Source of the DNA: Sunxiuqinia sp963974515
GTDB taxonomy: Bacteria > Bacteroidota > Bacteroidia > Bacteroidales > Prolixibacteraceae
NCBI RefSeq assembly: GCF_963974515.1
Contig: NZ_CAXBDD010000002.1
Location: 1-64,000 of the forward strand
Direction of reading: 5' to 3'
Length of the DNA stretch: 64,000 nucleotides
The position numbers and the translations under genes are program-made. This document shows positions 45,758 to 53,702 of this stretch, piece after piece (position 1 is the first letter of the stretch; each line of letters starts with the position of its first letter). The notes beneath the pieces were generated by a model. That model did not search any database. It had not been told where the DNA came from and saw only the letters and a program-made list of their open reading frames with translations.

Positions 45758-46192
45758 ATGAAAAAGCTAACGCTTATTTTAATCATCGCCCTGTGGGCCG
45801 GAGTTTTATCAGCCAGCGCGCAATGTTGCGACTCAAAAGTTGCCGAACTAACCAGCACGGAAGTGACCTTGGCGGAACAAGCCACTGGAGCAGGCGTAAA
45901 AGCCTATTATTTTCATGCCACCCGCCGCTGCGTCACGTGCCAAGCCGTTGAAAAAGTAACAAAAGAAGCCCTGAAAGAACATTACGGAGACCAAGTTGCT
46001 TTTTTGTCAATCGACCGCGAAGAAGATAGCGAGAACCCCTTGCTTGAGAAATACAAAGTGAACGGCCAAACGCTGCTGATTGTGAGCGGCGACAAAGTAA
46101 AGAACCTGACCAACGATGCTTTCCTGAACGCCCGGACCAATCCTGACAAGTTCAAGGCCAAGCTGAAATCAACCATCGATTCAATGAAATAA
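45758..46192 (+). CDS. ArsF-like secreted thioredoxin-fold protein
   Basis: 144 residues. Signal peptide about 1-22, then a Cys pair (AQCCDSK) and a thioredoxin-like domain with the CVTC motif (RRCVTCQAVEK). It matches the family annotated as the ArsF subunit of nitrophenyl-arsenical nitroreductase. In the described arsEFG systems this works with ArsE and ArsG in roxarsone resistance; no ArsE gene is seen here. It is translated just before the ArsG-like permease, 4 bp apart. Confidence 0.83.
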   Translation: MKKLTLILIIALWAGVLSASAQCCDSKVAELTSTEVTLAEQATGAGVKAYYFHATRRCVTCQAVEKVTKEALKEHYGDQVAFLSIDREEDSENPLLEKYKVNGQTLLIVSGDKVKNLTNDAFLNARTNPDKFKAKLKSTIDSMK

Positions 46193-46196
46193 GCTT

Positions 46197-46898
46197 ATGG
46201 AGCTTTTGCAAAATTTCCTGGAAAATTCGCAATTTCCATTGTTTACCGCTTTTATACTGGGACTGATGACTGCCGTCAGTCCCTGCCCTTTGGCAACCAA
46301 CATTACCGCCATTGGCTACATCAGCAAAGACCTGGAAAGTCGGAAAAAAGTGTTTTACAATGGGCTGGTGTACACGCTTGGACGTGCTGTTTCCTACACG
46401 GCCATTGGCTTGCTTTTCTTCTTTGGGGCCGGACAGTTTCATCTGGAAGGATTCTTTCAAAGCTGGGGTGAAAAACTTTTGGGGCCGATACTCATCCTTA
46501 TCGGCTTGTTTATGCTTGGCATGCTAAACTTTATCCAAATTCCGGGACTCAACAACTTGACCGGTAAAATGGAAAGTCGCGCCAATAAAGGCTTTTGGGG
46601 CGTCTTACTGCTGGGTATTGTATTTGCGCTGGCTTTTTGTCCTTACAGTGGCGTCCTGTATTTTGGAATGCTGATCCCCATGACCATCAGCAGTGCATCG
46701 GGACTTTATCTGCCCGTCGTTTTTGCGCTGGCTACTGGCATTCCGGTCATTCTGTTTGCCTGGTTAATTGCTTTTTCGGTCGGTTCAATTGGAGGCGTTT
46801 ACAACAAAATGAAGACCGTTGAGCGATGGTTTCGCCGCGTGGTAGCCGTGTTGTTTATCGGCGTAGGGATCTACTATGTCTGGGTCATGTTCTTATAA
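46197..46898 (+). CDS. ArsG-like permease (DsbD-type membrane domain)
   Basis: 233 residues, six or seven membrane helices of the CcdA/DsbD type. Motifs include MTAVSPCPLATNITAIGYIS and AFCPYSGVLYFGMLIP, each with a Cys-Pro in a membrane helix as in DsbD. It matches the ArsG family, described as an efflux permease for aromatic aminobenzyl arsenicals. The Cys-Pro pairs would also allow electron transfer across the membrane to the ArsF-like protein. Both readings are possible. Confidence 0.83.
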   Translation: MELLQNFLENSQFPLFTAFILGLMTAVSPCPLATNITAIGYISKDLESRKKVFYNGLVYTLGRAVSYTAIGLLFFFGAGQFHLEGFFQSWGEKLLGPILILIGLFMLGMLNFIQIPGLNNLTGKMESRANKGFWGVLLLGIVFALAFCPYSGVLYFGMLIPMTISSASGLYLPVVFALATGIPVILFAWLIAFSVGSIGGVYNKMKTVERWFRRVVAVLFIGVGIYYVWVMFL

Positions 46899-46914
46899 AA
46901 AATTTGAATCGCAT

Positions 46915-46932
46915 GTTCGTGTTTTTGCGAAC
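46915..46932 (+). promoter_or_regulatory. Third ArsR1-type operator
   Basis: GTTCG (46915-46919), 8 nt, CGAAC (46928-46932), flanked by T and A to give TGTTCG...CGAACA. It lies in the 52-bp gap before the ArsP-like permease and suggests an internal promoter under ArsR1. Confidence 0.8.
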
Positions 46933-46950
46933 AACTTAGATCATCGTTTC

Positions 46951-47994
46951 ATGCAGAAGAATAAAAAAATAAAGCTGATTGTATCCATCGCACTTGTCCT
47001 GCCGCTGTTGGGGCTAGTTTACTACTTTCTCCAACCCTTGGTCAATTATTTGACGTACGATCTGGTTGGATTAAAAGCGGAAAGCCACCTTGGCGAAGCC
47101 ATCAACTTCTTTATCTACGACACCATTAAGATTCTGATCCTCTTATTCCTGATCAGCTCATTGATGGGAGCAGTCAACGCTTATTTTCCGGTTGACAGAC
47201 TGCGCATTTACCTGACGACAAAGAAGATGTATGGGCTACAATATTTGTTCGCCTCATTATTTGGCGCCATCACTCCCTTTTGTTCCTGTTCGTCTATTCC
47301 GCTTTTTATCGGTTTTGTCAAAGGTGGAATACCGCTTGGGGTAACTTTCGCATTTTTGATCACCTCTCCCTTGGTTAATGAAGTTGCAGTTGCGATGTTT
47401 CTCGGGCTGTTTGGAATTAAAGTGACCTTGATTTACTCCCTCAGCGGGATTCTTTTGGGAACAATCGGCGGATTTATCTTGGGAAAATTAAAGCTGGACC
47501 GCTACCTCAGCGACTGGGTCAAAGAGATTCAAGCCAATTCGGAACAAGAATCGGAAAAATGGGAAATAGACCGAACGCCGTTTATCGACCGGCTGCCAAG
47601 TATCATACGCGAAGGATGGGACATTGTGCGCAAAGTGTTGGTGTACGTGTTGATTGGGATTGCGATTGGCGCGGCCATGCATGGTTATGTGCCCGAGAAT
47701 TTCTTTACGGAATTTCTTTCAGCTGATAAATGGTACGCCGTACCCCTTGCGGTAATCCTTGCTGTACCCATGTACGCCAACGCTGCCGGAATTGTCCCGG
47801 TCATTCAGGTATTTGTTGCCAAAGGCGTTCCGCTGGGAACCGGTATCGCTTTTATGATGGCAGTTGTGGGCCTTTCATTGCCCGAAGCAACCCTTCTGAA
47901 AAAAGTGATGAAGTGGAAGCTGATTGGTATTTTCTTCGGCACAATCACGGTGTTCATCATTTTATTGGGATACCTATTCAACTGGATATTATAA
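46951..47994 (+). CDS. ArsP-like permease (DUF318 family)
   Basis: 347 residues from ATG 46951, about eight membrane helices. The signature TPFCSCSSIPLFIGF holds three closely spaced Cys/Ser residues typical of the DUF318/ArsP permeases, and PMYANAAGIVPVIQ marks the second repeat. ArsP exports trivalent organoarsenicals such as methylarsenite; relatives act on other metals. The arsM gene nearby would supply methylated arsenic. The earlier frame start at 46876 would overlap the arsG-like gene and the operator. Confidence 0.88.
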   Translation: MQKNKKIKLIVSIALVLPLLGLVYYFLQPLVNYLTYDLVGLKAESHLGEAINFFIYDTIKILILLFLISSLMGAVNAYFPVDRLRIYLTTKKMYGLQYLFASLFGAITPFCSCSSIPLFIGFVKGGIPLGVTFAFLITSPLVNEVAVAMFLGLFGIKVTLIYSLSGILLGTIGGFILGKLKLDRYLSDWVKEIQANSEQESEKWEIDRTPFIDRLPSIIREGWDIVRKVLVYVLIGIAIGAAMHGYVPENFFTEFLSADKWYAVPLAVILAVPMYANAAGIVPVIQVFVAKGVPLGTGIAFMMAVVGLSLPEATLLKKVMKWKLIGIFFGTITVFIILLGYLFNWIL

Positions 47995-48014
47995 ACTAAA
48001 CACAAGAAAAGAAA

Positions 48015-48848
48015 ATGGATAGACGAAAAGCAATGAAGATAACTGCTGGCGTTATTGCCGGAGGTGGAGCCGGATTGTTGACACTTTCGCAAGCATTTAA
48101 ACCAAAAAGCCAGCTCCAGGCAGCGCCACACAAACTGAAGTTTACCCCTACGGAAAGCAATTGGAAATATGAGCCACTCGATCCTTCCGTTACTGCTGAG
48201 CTGGCCTATCAATCCTACAGCGAGGGAAGTTGCATGTACGCCACCGTCACGAGTATCATCTCTCAACTGGCTGAAAAATTTGGCGAACCGTTTGTGTCAT
48301 TCCCCACCCATCTATTTAAATATGGGCACGGTGGCATTGGTGGCTATGGCTCGGTATGCGGCACGTTAAACGGTGCGGCGGCGCTCATTGGTTTGCTCAT
48401 TACCGACAAAAATGTTCAGGATCAGATGATCACCGATCTCTTTCAATGGTATGAAAAAGAACCGCTGCCGGAATTTAGACCTCAAAAAGCCAATTTTGAA
48501 TTTTCGCCTCCCACCGCCGTTTCCAATTCAGTTTTGTGCCACGCTTCAAATACAAATTGGAGCAAGCAATCAGGATATAAGATAAGCAGCAAGGAACGAA
48601 AAGAAAGGTGCCGGCGCCTGACCGCCGATGTGGCAAAAAAAGTGACCGCTGCGCTCAATGAAATTCATACCGATGCCTACATAGCAGGGATTCATAGCAA
48701 CGAAACCGTGAGCACCTGCGTAGCATGTCATGGAGGAGACGGCAAACTGGATAACACGGCTGTCAAGATGAGTTGTAATTCGTGCCACTCCGAATCTATT
48801 GGGCACAGGGTTTTCTCAGATGTACATTACAAATTCATGAAGGAATAA
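48015..48848 (+). CDS. Diheme C_GCAxxG_C_C / split-Soret-type cytochrome
   Basis: 277 residues. A twin-arginine-like signal (MDRRKAMKI, then a Gly/Ala-rich core) predicts export. The middle carries the C_GCAxxG_C_C pattern (EGSCMYATVTSI ... GGYGSVCGTLNGAAALIG). Two CxxCH heme motifs lie near the C-terminus: CVACH at about 235 and CNSCH at about 256. The combination matches split-Soret cytochromes, which are redox proteins of unclear role. It sits 20 bp after the ArsP-like gene and is probably co-transcribed, so it may pass electrons in arsenic redox chemistry. Confidence 0.8.
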   Translation: MDRRKAMKITAGVIAGGGAGLLTLSQAFKPKSQLQAAPHKLKFTPTESNWKYEPLDPSVTAELAYQSYSEGSCMYATVTSIISQLAEKFGEPFVSFPTHLFKYGHGGIGGYGSVCGTLNGAAALIGLLITDKNVQDQMITDLFQWYEKEPLPEFRPQKANFEFSPPTAVSNSVLCHASNTNWSKQSGYKISSKERKERCRRLTADVAKKVTAALNEIHTDAYIAGIHSNETVSTCVACHGGDGKLDNTAVKMSCNSCHSESIGHRVFSDVHYKFMKE

Positions 48849-49014
48849 AATAAAATATACGTAGGATTGCCTAATGTCATTAAAGAGTCATTAAGTTGAT
48901 TTGAGACGATCAGTGACGATGAATGACAATAATTGACAGCCAATACAGAACAAATAGGCAAGTAAGCGGACAATCATGAAGAATAAAAGCGGTAACCAAA
49001 TAAATCATTAACGT

Positions 49015-49788
49015 ATGAAATCAAAATCAATCGGTTTTATTGGCGGAGGACGAATCACCCGGATTTTCCTCCAGGGGCTTTCCGAAAAAAAAGCTTTACC
49101 CGAAGTAGTCCATGTGTTTGAACCCAATGCCGAAACGATCGAAGTGCTGCAAGCTGATTTTCCGGTCGTAACGGCAGTCACTACAGCTCCTGAGGCGGCT
49201 GCACAGGGAATCGTTTTTATTGCAGTGCACCCTCCTGTTGTTATGGAGACTTTGCAGGCCATTAAAGACGCGATGGCCGAAGAAACGCTTGTGATTTCGC
49301 TCGCGCCTAAAATCAGCCTGGAAAAGATGGCATCCATCCTGCCAACAAAAAAACTTGCACGGATGATTCCCAATGTGACTTCGTATATCAACGAAGGTTA
49401 TAACCCCATTGCTTTTGCCTCCGAATTCGATAAAAAAGAAAAAAAGCAGCTGCTAAAATTCCTAAAGAAGTTGGGCAAAACCTTCGAAACGGAAGAAGCC
49501 AAGCTCGAGAGCTATGCGATTGTTTCGGCTATGCTTCCCACTTATTTCTGGTTCCAATGGCAAGCCATGCACGATGTGGCGCTGCAAACCGGCTTGTCGG
49601 AAAAGGAAGCAAACAAAGCCGTCAAGGCTTCGCTTGAAAAAGCCATCAAGCTTTATTACAAATCCGGCCTCACCCCTGCTGAAGTGATGGACTTGATTCC
49701 AGTTAAACCCATTGGTGAGCACGAAACTGAAATCACCGAAATGTATCAAACCAAGCTGATGGGCTTGTTTGGGAAGATCAAACCGTAA
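49015..49788 (+). CDS. Pyrroline-5-carboxylate reductase-like NAD(P)-binding protein
   Basis: 257 residues. Rossmann N-terminus with IGFIGGGRITRIFLQGL and the ProC-type MIPNVTSYINEGYNP segment, then a helical dimerisation domain. ProC makes proline from P5C, but the C-terminal DMLITPGGTT-type substrate motif of true ProC is not seen (here GLTPAEVMDLIPVKPIG), so the substrate may differ. It lies between the two ars blocks and ends in a strong terminator. A link to arsenic is not shown. Confidence 0.8.
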   Translation: MKSKSIGFIGGGRITRIFLQGLSEKKALPEVVHVFEPNAETIEVLQADFPVVTAVTTAPEAAAQGIVFIAVHPPVVMETLQAIKDAMAEETLVISLAPKISLEKMASILPTKKLARMIPNVTSYINEGYNPIAFASEFDKKEKKQLLKFLKKLGKTFETEEAKLESYAIVSAMLPTYFWFQWQAMHDVALQTGLSEKEANKAVKASLEKAIKLYYKSGLTPAEVMDLIPVKPIGEHETEITEMYQTKLMGLFGKIKP

Positions 49789-49798
49789 AGACTTTCGC

Positions 49799-49831
49799 AA
49801 AGAGGCTGAAATGATCTATTTCAGCCTCTTT
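49799..49831 (+). terminator. Strong terminator after the ProC-like gene
   Basis: AAAGAGGCTGAAAT (49799-49812) and ATTTCAGCCTCTTT (49818-49831) form a perfect 14-bp stem with a 5-nt loop, followed by T-rich sequence. It insulates the second ars block from upstream transcription. Confidence 0.92.
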
Positions 49832-49850
49832 TATTATTTTCAAAAAAAGA

Positions 49851-49897
49851 TGTCGTAAAAAAGCGACATTTTGAAATTGTGTCGTATATTTGCGACA
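49851..49897 (+). promoter_or_regulatory. Tandem ArsR2 operators with embedded -7 element
   Basis: Two palindromes of the form TGTCG-N8-CGACA occur at 49851-49868 and 49880-49897, 29 bp apart. In the second, the 8-nt spacer is exactly TATATTTG, a TAnnTTTG -7 element. Repressor binding would cover the promoter of the arsR2-arsC-arsM-acr3 block. Confidence 0.88.
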
Positions 49898-49911
49898 TAT
49901 ATTCTTCAACA

Positions 49912-50238
49912 ATGACCAAGGTTAATTTATTTGAAAAAGATTTGCAGGAAACAGCGGCGATTTTCAAAGCGCTGTCGCATCCGGCCCGTTTGGCGATTTT
50001 AAAGTACCTGGCCGAAACCAAAGTTTGTATCTCAGGAGATATTTCGGATGAACTTCCCCTGAGCCGGACAACAGTTCACCAGCATTTAAAGGAACTAAAG
50101 AAACTAAATCTCATCGTGGGAGAGATTCAAGGCGCTAAAACCAATTATTGCCTGAACGCTGATACACTCCTAAAGGTGAAAGAGAGCCTGGATGGTTTTC
50201 TCACCGAAATTGATTGTTGTACCAATTCAAAATGTTAA
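49912..50238 (+). CDS. arsR: ArsR-family metalloid-responsive repressor (second copy)
   Basis: 108 residues from ATG 49912. Winged helix with LSRTTVHQHLKELKKLNLI as recognition helix. The internal Cys pair of the first ArsR is replaced by KVCISGD with one Cys, while the C-terminus ends EIDCCTNSKC, a likely additional metalloid site. It is preceded by two operators of a different half-site from the first arsR. The gene is followed 2 bp later by arsC. The frame start at 49879 lies inside the operator and is rejected. Confidence 0.93.
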   Translation: MTKVNLFEKDLQETAAIFKALSHPARLAILKYLAETKVCISGDISDELPLSRTTVHQHLKELKKLNLIVGEIQGAKTNYCLNADTLLKVKESLDGFLTEIDCCTNSKC

Positions 50239-50240
50239 AA

Positions 50241-50666
50241 ATGAAAGTATTGATTCTTTGCACCGGAAACAGTTGCCGCAGCCAAATGGCTCACGGCTTT
50301 TTACAATCGTTCGACCCCAACATCACCGTATGTTCAGCGGGCACCGAAGCTTCGGGAAAATTGAACCAGAAAGCCGTTACTGCCATGAAAGAGATTGGCA
50401 TTGATATTAGTCACCACACATCCGATTCGGTGGAGAAGTACCTTGCTGATGAGTGGGATTATGTGGTTACCGTATGCGGAGGCGCCAACGAAGCCTGCCC
50501 GGCCTTTATGGGCAAAGTAAAACACCGGTTGCACATCGGCTTTGATGACCCGTCGCATGCCGTTGGAACCGAAGAATTCATCTGGAGCGAATTTATCCGC
50601 GTTCGTGACGAAATTAAAGCCGGATTCTGGAAACTCTACACTGAACAAATTGAACCTCAATTATGA
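50241..50666 (+). CDS. arsC: Arsenate reductase, low-molecular-weight phosphatase type
   Basis: 141 residues. The P-loop CTGNSCRS holds the nucleophile C7 and C12, and the relay cysteines C79 and C86 (VTVCGGANEACPAF) match the thioredoxin-coupled ArsC of Gram-positives. It reduces arsenate to arsenite. The downstream Acr3 can export the product and ArsM can methylate it. Met 50232 is an alternative start overlapping arsR2. Its stop overlaps the arsM start by 4 bp. Confidence 0.94.
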   Translation: MKVLILCTGNSCRSQMAHGFLQSFDPNITVCSAGTEASGKLNQKAVTAMKEIGIDISHHTSDSVEKYLADEWDYVVTVCGGANEACPAFMGKVKHRLHIGFDDPSHAVGTEEFIWSEFIRVRDEIKAGFWKLYTEQIEPQL

Positions 50667-51466
50667 AAGCCGAAGATTTAAAACAAGTGGTCAGGGAAAA
50701 ATACGGCAGCATTGCCAGCCAAAGTCTTCTGACGGCGCCGCAAAGCTGTTGTGGTACTGGAGGTTGTTGTGGTGAACTCGAATTCAGCATGATTGGCGAT
50801 GAATACCAACATGTGGCCGGCTACAACAAGGATGCTGACCTGGGCCTGGGTTGTGGTTTGCCAACCGAATTTGCTGGAATTGAAAAGGGAGACCAGGTGC
50901 TGGATTTGGGGTCGGGAGCGGGTAATGACTGCTTTGTAGCCCGCAGCCTCGTGGGCCCCGATGGAAAAGTGACGGGTATCGATTTCACCGACGAGATGGT
51001 TCAAAAAGCGCGGCAAAATCTGGTGAAAACCGGATTTCAAAACATGGAGTTTATCCAGGGAGATATTGAAAATATGCCCCTTCCGGACAACGCTTACGAT
51101 GTGGTGATCAGTAATTGTGTGCTGAACCTGGTGCCGGACAAGCAAAAAGCCTTTGGTGAAATTTACAGGGTATTGAAGCCCGGCGGACATTTTTGCATTT
51201 CGGACGTGGTGATTACCGGCACTTTGCCCGCAAAGCTGCAGGAAGCAGCTGAACTGTATGCCGGCTGTGTGTCAGGTGCCTTGCCCATCGATGAGTACCT
51301 GAAATTGATTCGCGAGCAAGGCTTTTCGCAGCCCGAAATCAAAAAGCAACGAAAAATAGCGATTCCGGAGCAGGTGCTCCTGCAATACCTGAGTGAACTG
51401 GAGCTGGCAGATTATCAAGCCACCGATGCCGGAATTTACAGTATCACCGTTAACGCTTCAAAATAG
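50663..51466 (+). CDS. arsM: Arsenite S-adenosylmethionine methyltransferase
   Basis: 267 residues. SAM-binding VLDLGSGAGNDCFVA near residue 80. The three catalytic cysteines of ArsM are C64 (GLGCGLP), C152 (SNCVLN) and C202 (AGCVSGA). An N-terminal CCGTGGCCG segment (29-37) adds two Cys pairs, a feature of many bacterial ArsM proteins. It methylates As(III), giving methylarsenite and volatile forms. It is coupled to arsC by a 4-bp overlap and followed by acr3 after 30 bp. Confidence 0.95.
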   Translation: MKAEDLKQVVREKYGSIASQSLLTAPQSCCGTGGCCGELEFSMIGDEYQHVAGYNKDADLGLGCGLPTEFAGIEKGDQVLDLGSGAGNDCFVARSLVGPDGKVTGIDFTDEMVQKARQNLVKTGFQNMEFIQGDIENMPLPDNAYDVVISNCVLNLVPDKQKAFGEIYRVLKPGGHFCISDVVITGTLPAKLQEAAELYAGCVSGALPIDEYLKLIREQGFSQPEIKKQRKIAIPEQVLLQYLSELELADYQATDAGIYSITVNASK

Positions 51467-51496
51467 AACAAAACACCCCACATAACAACAATCATC

Positions 51497-52528
51497 ATGA
51501 CCCAGGAGAAAAAACAAATTGGATTCTTCGAGAAATACCTTACCCTCTGGGTGGCATTGTGCATTGGAGCCGGAATTCTCATCGGCAATTTTGCAGGCGA
51601 AAGTGTTAGCATGCTAAGCAGCTGGGAAGTCTTTAAAGTCAATATACCCGTAGCTATTTTGGTTTGGCTCATGATTTACCCCATGATGCTACAAGTCGAC
51701 TTTTCGAGTATCAAAAGTGTTGGGAAACGTCCCAAAGGCTTGATATTGACACTGGTTATCAACTGGCTGATCAAGCCTTTTACCATGGCTTTTTTCGCCT
51801 GGATTTTCTTTACCAAAATTTACGCGGCGTGGATCAGTCCCGAAATGGCTGGTGAATACATTGCCGGAGCCATTCTGCTGGGGGCCGCGCCCTGCACAGC
51901 CATGGTCTTTGTGTGGAGCTACCTTACCGATGGCGACCCCAACTATACGCTGGTACAGGTGTCGGTCAACGACCTGATCATCTTGGTGGCTTTTGTACCC
52001 ATTGTGGGCTTGCTGCTGGGCATTACCAATGTGCAGGTTCCGTACGATACGCTGGTAGCGAGCGTACTGATTTTTGTGGTGGTTCCGCTGTTGGCCGGCT
52101 ACCTCACGCACAAAATATTAATTGACCGCAAAGGCGAAACCTGGTTCAAGGAAAACTTTTTGCCCCGGTTCAAACCCGTTTCTATTTTGGCTTTATTGCT
52201 CACCTTGATTTTGCTGTTTGCCTTCCAGGGAAATACGATTACCGAAAACCCGCTGATTATTCTGCTGGTGGCTATTCCGCTGGTCATTCAAACCTATTTC
52301 ATCTTTTTTGTGGCTTGGTTTGGCGGTCGAAAATTGAAACTGCCGCATGCCATTTGCTCCCCAGCCGCCATGATAGGCGCCAGCAACTTTTTCGAACTGG
52401 CCGTAGCGGTTGCCATTGCGCTGTTTGGGCTTCAGTCGCCCGCAGCACTGGTTACCGTTGTGGGGGTTTTGGTTGAAGTTCCCGTTATGCTTTCGCTGGT
52501 GGCACTGGCAAATAAGTGGAAGTATTAA
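51497..52528 (+). CDS. acr3: Arsenite efflux transporter Acr3
   Basis: 343 residues, ten predicted membrane helices (BART superfamily). The conserved catalytic Cys is C133 in GAAPCTAMVFVWS, and a late AMIGASNFFELAVAVAIA segment matches Acr3. It exports arsenite using the proton gradient. It ends the arsR2-arsC-arsM-acr3 unit, and no terminator hairpin is obvious after it. It could be labelled ArsB in older usage, but the family is Acr3. Confidence 0.94.
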   Translation: MTQEKKQIGFFEKYLTLWVALCIGAGILIGNFAGESVSMLSSWEVFKVNIPVAILVWLMIYPMMLQVDFSSIKSVGKRPKGLILTLVINWLIKPFTMAFFAWIFFTKIYAAWISPEMAGEYIAGAILLGAAPCTAMVFVWSYLTDGDPNYTLVQVSVNDLIILVAFVPIVGLLLGITNVQVPYDTLVASVLIFVVVPLLAGYLTHKILIDRKGETWFKENFLPRFKPVSILALLLTLILLFAFQGNTITENPLIILLVAIPLVIQTYFIFFVAWFGGRKLKLPHAICSPAAMIGASNFFELAVAVAIALFGLQSPAALVTVVGVLVEVPVMLSLVALANKWKY

Positions 52529-52663
52529 CCCGAATTCATGCAAAAACGCAGTGAATTGAGTAACTGAGCGATGGGTCGTGCGGTACAATTCCGAAAAATT
52601 CGTGAATTTTTCGGATTAAACTTTGCGGCCCGGCCTCTTGTTTGAATACCCAAAAATACGAGT

Positions 52664-53257
52664 ATGAGTGAATTTTGGAATGAACGATTTGCCGCCGAAG
52701 AATATGCTTACGGCACGGAACCCAATATGTTTTTCAGACAGGAGCTGAACAAGCTGATAGCCGGTACCATTTTGTTACCCGGCGAAGGTGAAGGACGCAA
52801 CGCCGTATTTGCAGCCCAAAACAAGTGGCAGGTCACGGCTTTCGACACCAGCACCGAAGGAAAGAAAAAAGCGGAGCAGCTGGCCACCGCCCGGCAGGTG
52901 AAAATCGAATACCAGCTGGATTCGTATGATACCATTCGACTGGAGCCGGAGGCTTTCGACTGTGTGGCGCTCATCTTTACACACATGCCGCTACCCCAAC
53001 GCCAGGGTTTTATCCAAAGACTGAAAGCTGCTCTTAAGGCAGGAGGCACAGTCATTTTGGAAGGTTTTTCCAAGTCGCAAATCCACAACAACTCCGGCGG
53101 CCCCAGAGACATTGACCTGTTATTTTCGAAGGAAGAACTGCAAGCAGATTTCGCCGGTTTCGCCAATGTCAACATTTCGGAAGCCGATGTGGAATTGGAC
53201 GAAGGGCCCTTTCATAAAGGAAAAGCCCATGTCATTCGGCTGGTGGCAGTGAAATAA
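52664..53257 (+). CDS. Class I SAM-dependent methyltransferase (TehB-like)
   Basis: 197 residues. N-terminal WNERFAAEEYAYGTEPN is typical of the TehB/thiopurine-type group, followed by a SAM loop variant LPGEGEGRNAVFAA and a CVALIFTHMP strand. These enzymes methylate tellurite, selenite or small thiols. The substrate is not known here. It lies 135 bp after acr3 on the same strand, so it may extend the metalloid-methylation capacity of the cluster. Confidence 0.82.
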   Translation: MSEFWNERFAAEEYAYGTEPNMFFRQELNKLIAGTILLPGEGEGRNAVFAAQNKWQVTAFDTSTEGKKKAEQLATARQVKIEYQLDSYDTIRLEPEAFDCVALIFTHMPLPQRQGFIQRLKAALKAGGTVILEGFSKSQIHNNSGGPRDIDLLFSKEELQADFAGFANVNISEADVELDEGPFHKGKAHVIRLVAVK

Positions 53258-53702
53258 ATGTGCTATTCGAATTTGGAACTTAAAATTTCTTTTACGCAAA
53301 GGCGCAAAGCCGCGTATTGGATTGACTCGAAACCTCTAAGTCTAAACGTTCCCCCGAGCTGTCCCGTTTTGAGTATGCATCAATATAAAACTGTTTGTAC
53401 ATGCACAAATCTTTTTTCACCGGCATAGTCGTGTGCTGAACAGTGTAGAGAATCTTTCGCCTTGGATACGATCCCTGCCCGGACAGGAGGTATCGCCTGG
53501 AATTGCATCAAGACCGTACTTCTTCCATTTCCGGGTGGTTTTATCCGATTCCGGCAAGGCCTTGAAACGTAATGCCAAAAGAGAGGCTTTTCTCGTTATG
53601 CCGCGCGACAGCAAAGCCGTACAATTCGATTTCCTTTGCGGTTGGCATCCAATCGGAGCAAAAAAATCCTTATTTTGTGGGCCTTAAATTAATTGAAGAT
53701 AC
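53258..53702. other. Intergenic stretch of 445 bp
   Basis: No gene is supported. An early segment (53294-53314) reads ACGCAAAGGCGCAAAGCCGCG, a GCAAAG-type repeat of the sort scattered between genes in many bacteria. Frames of 84 and 65 codons on the two strands near 53417-53687 overlap each other and give no recognisable product. TTATTTTG near 53671 may be part of the nspC promoter. Confidence 0.5.

Noticed and set aside
50678..51190. 170-codon minus-strand frame inside arsM
   Set aside because: Antisense to a clear ArsM with catalytic cysteines; no product recognised.
53433..53687. 84-codon plus-strand frame with overlapping minus-strand frame
   Set aside because: Both frames lack family resemblance and compete for the same bases; I could not support either.
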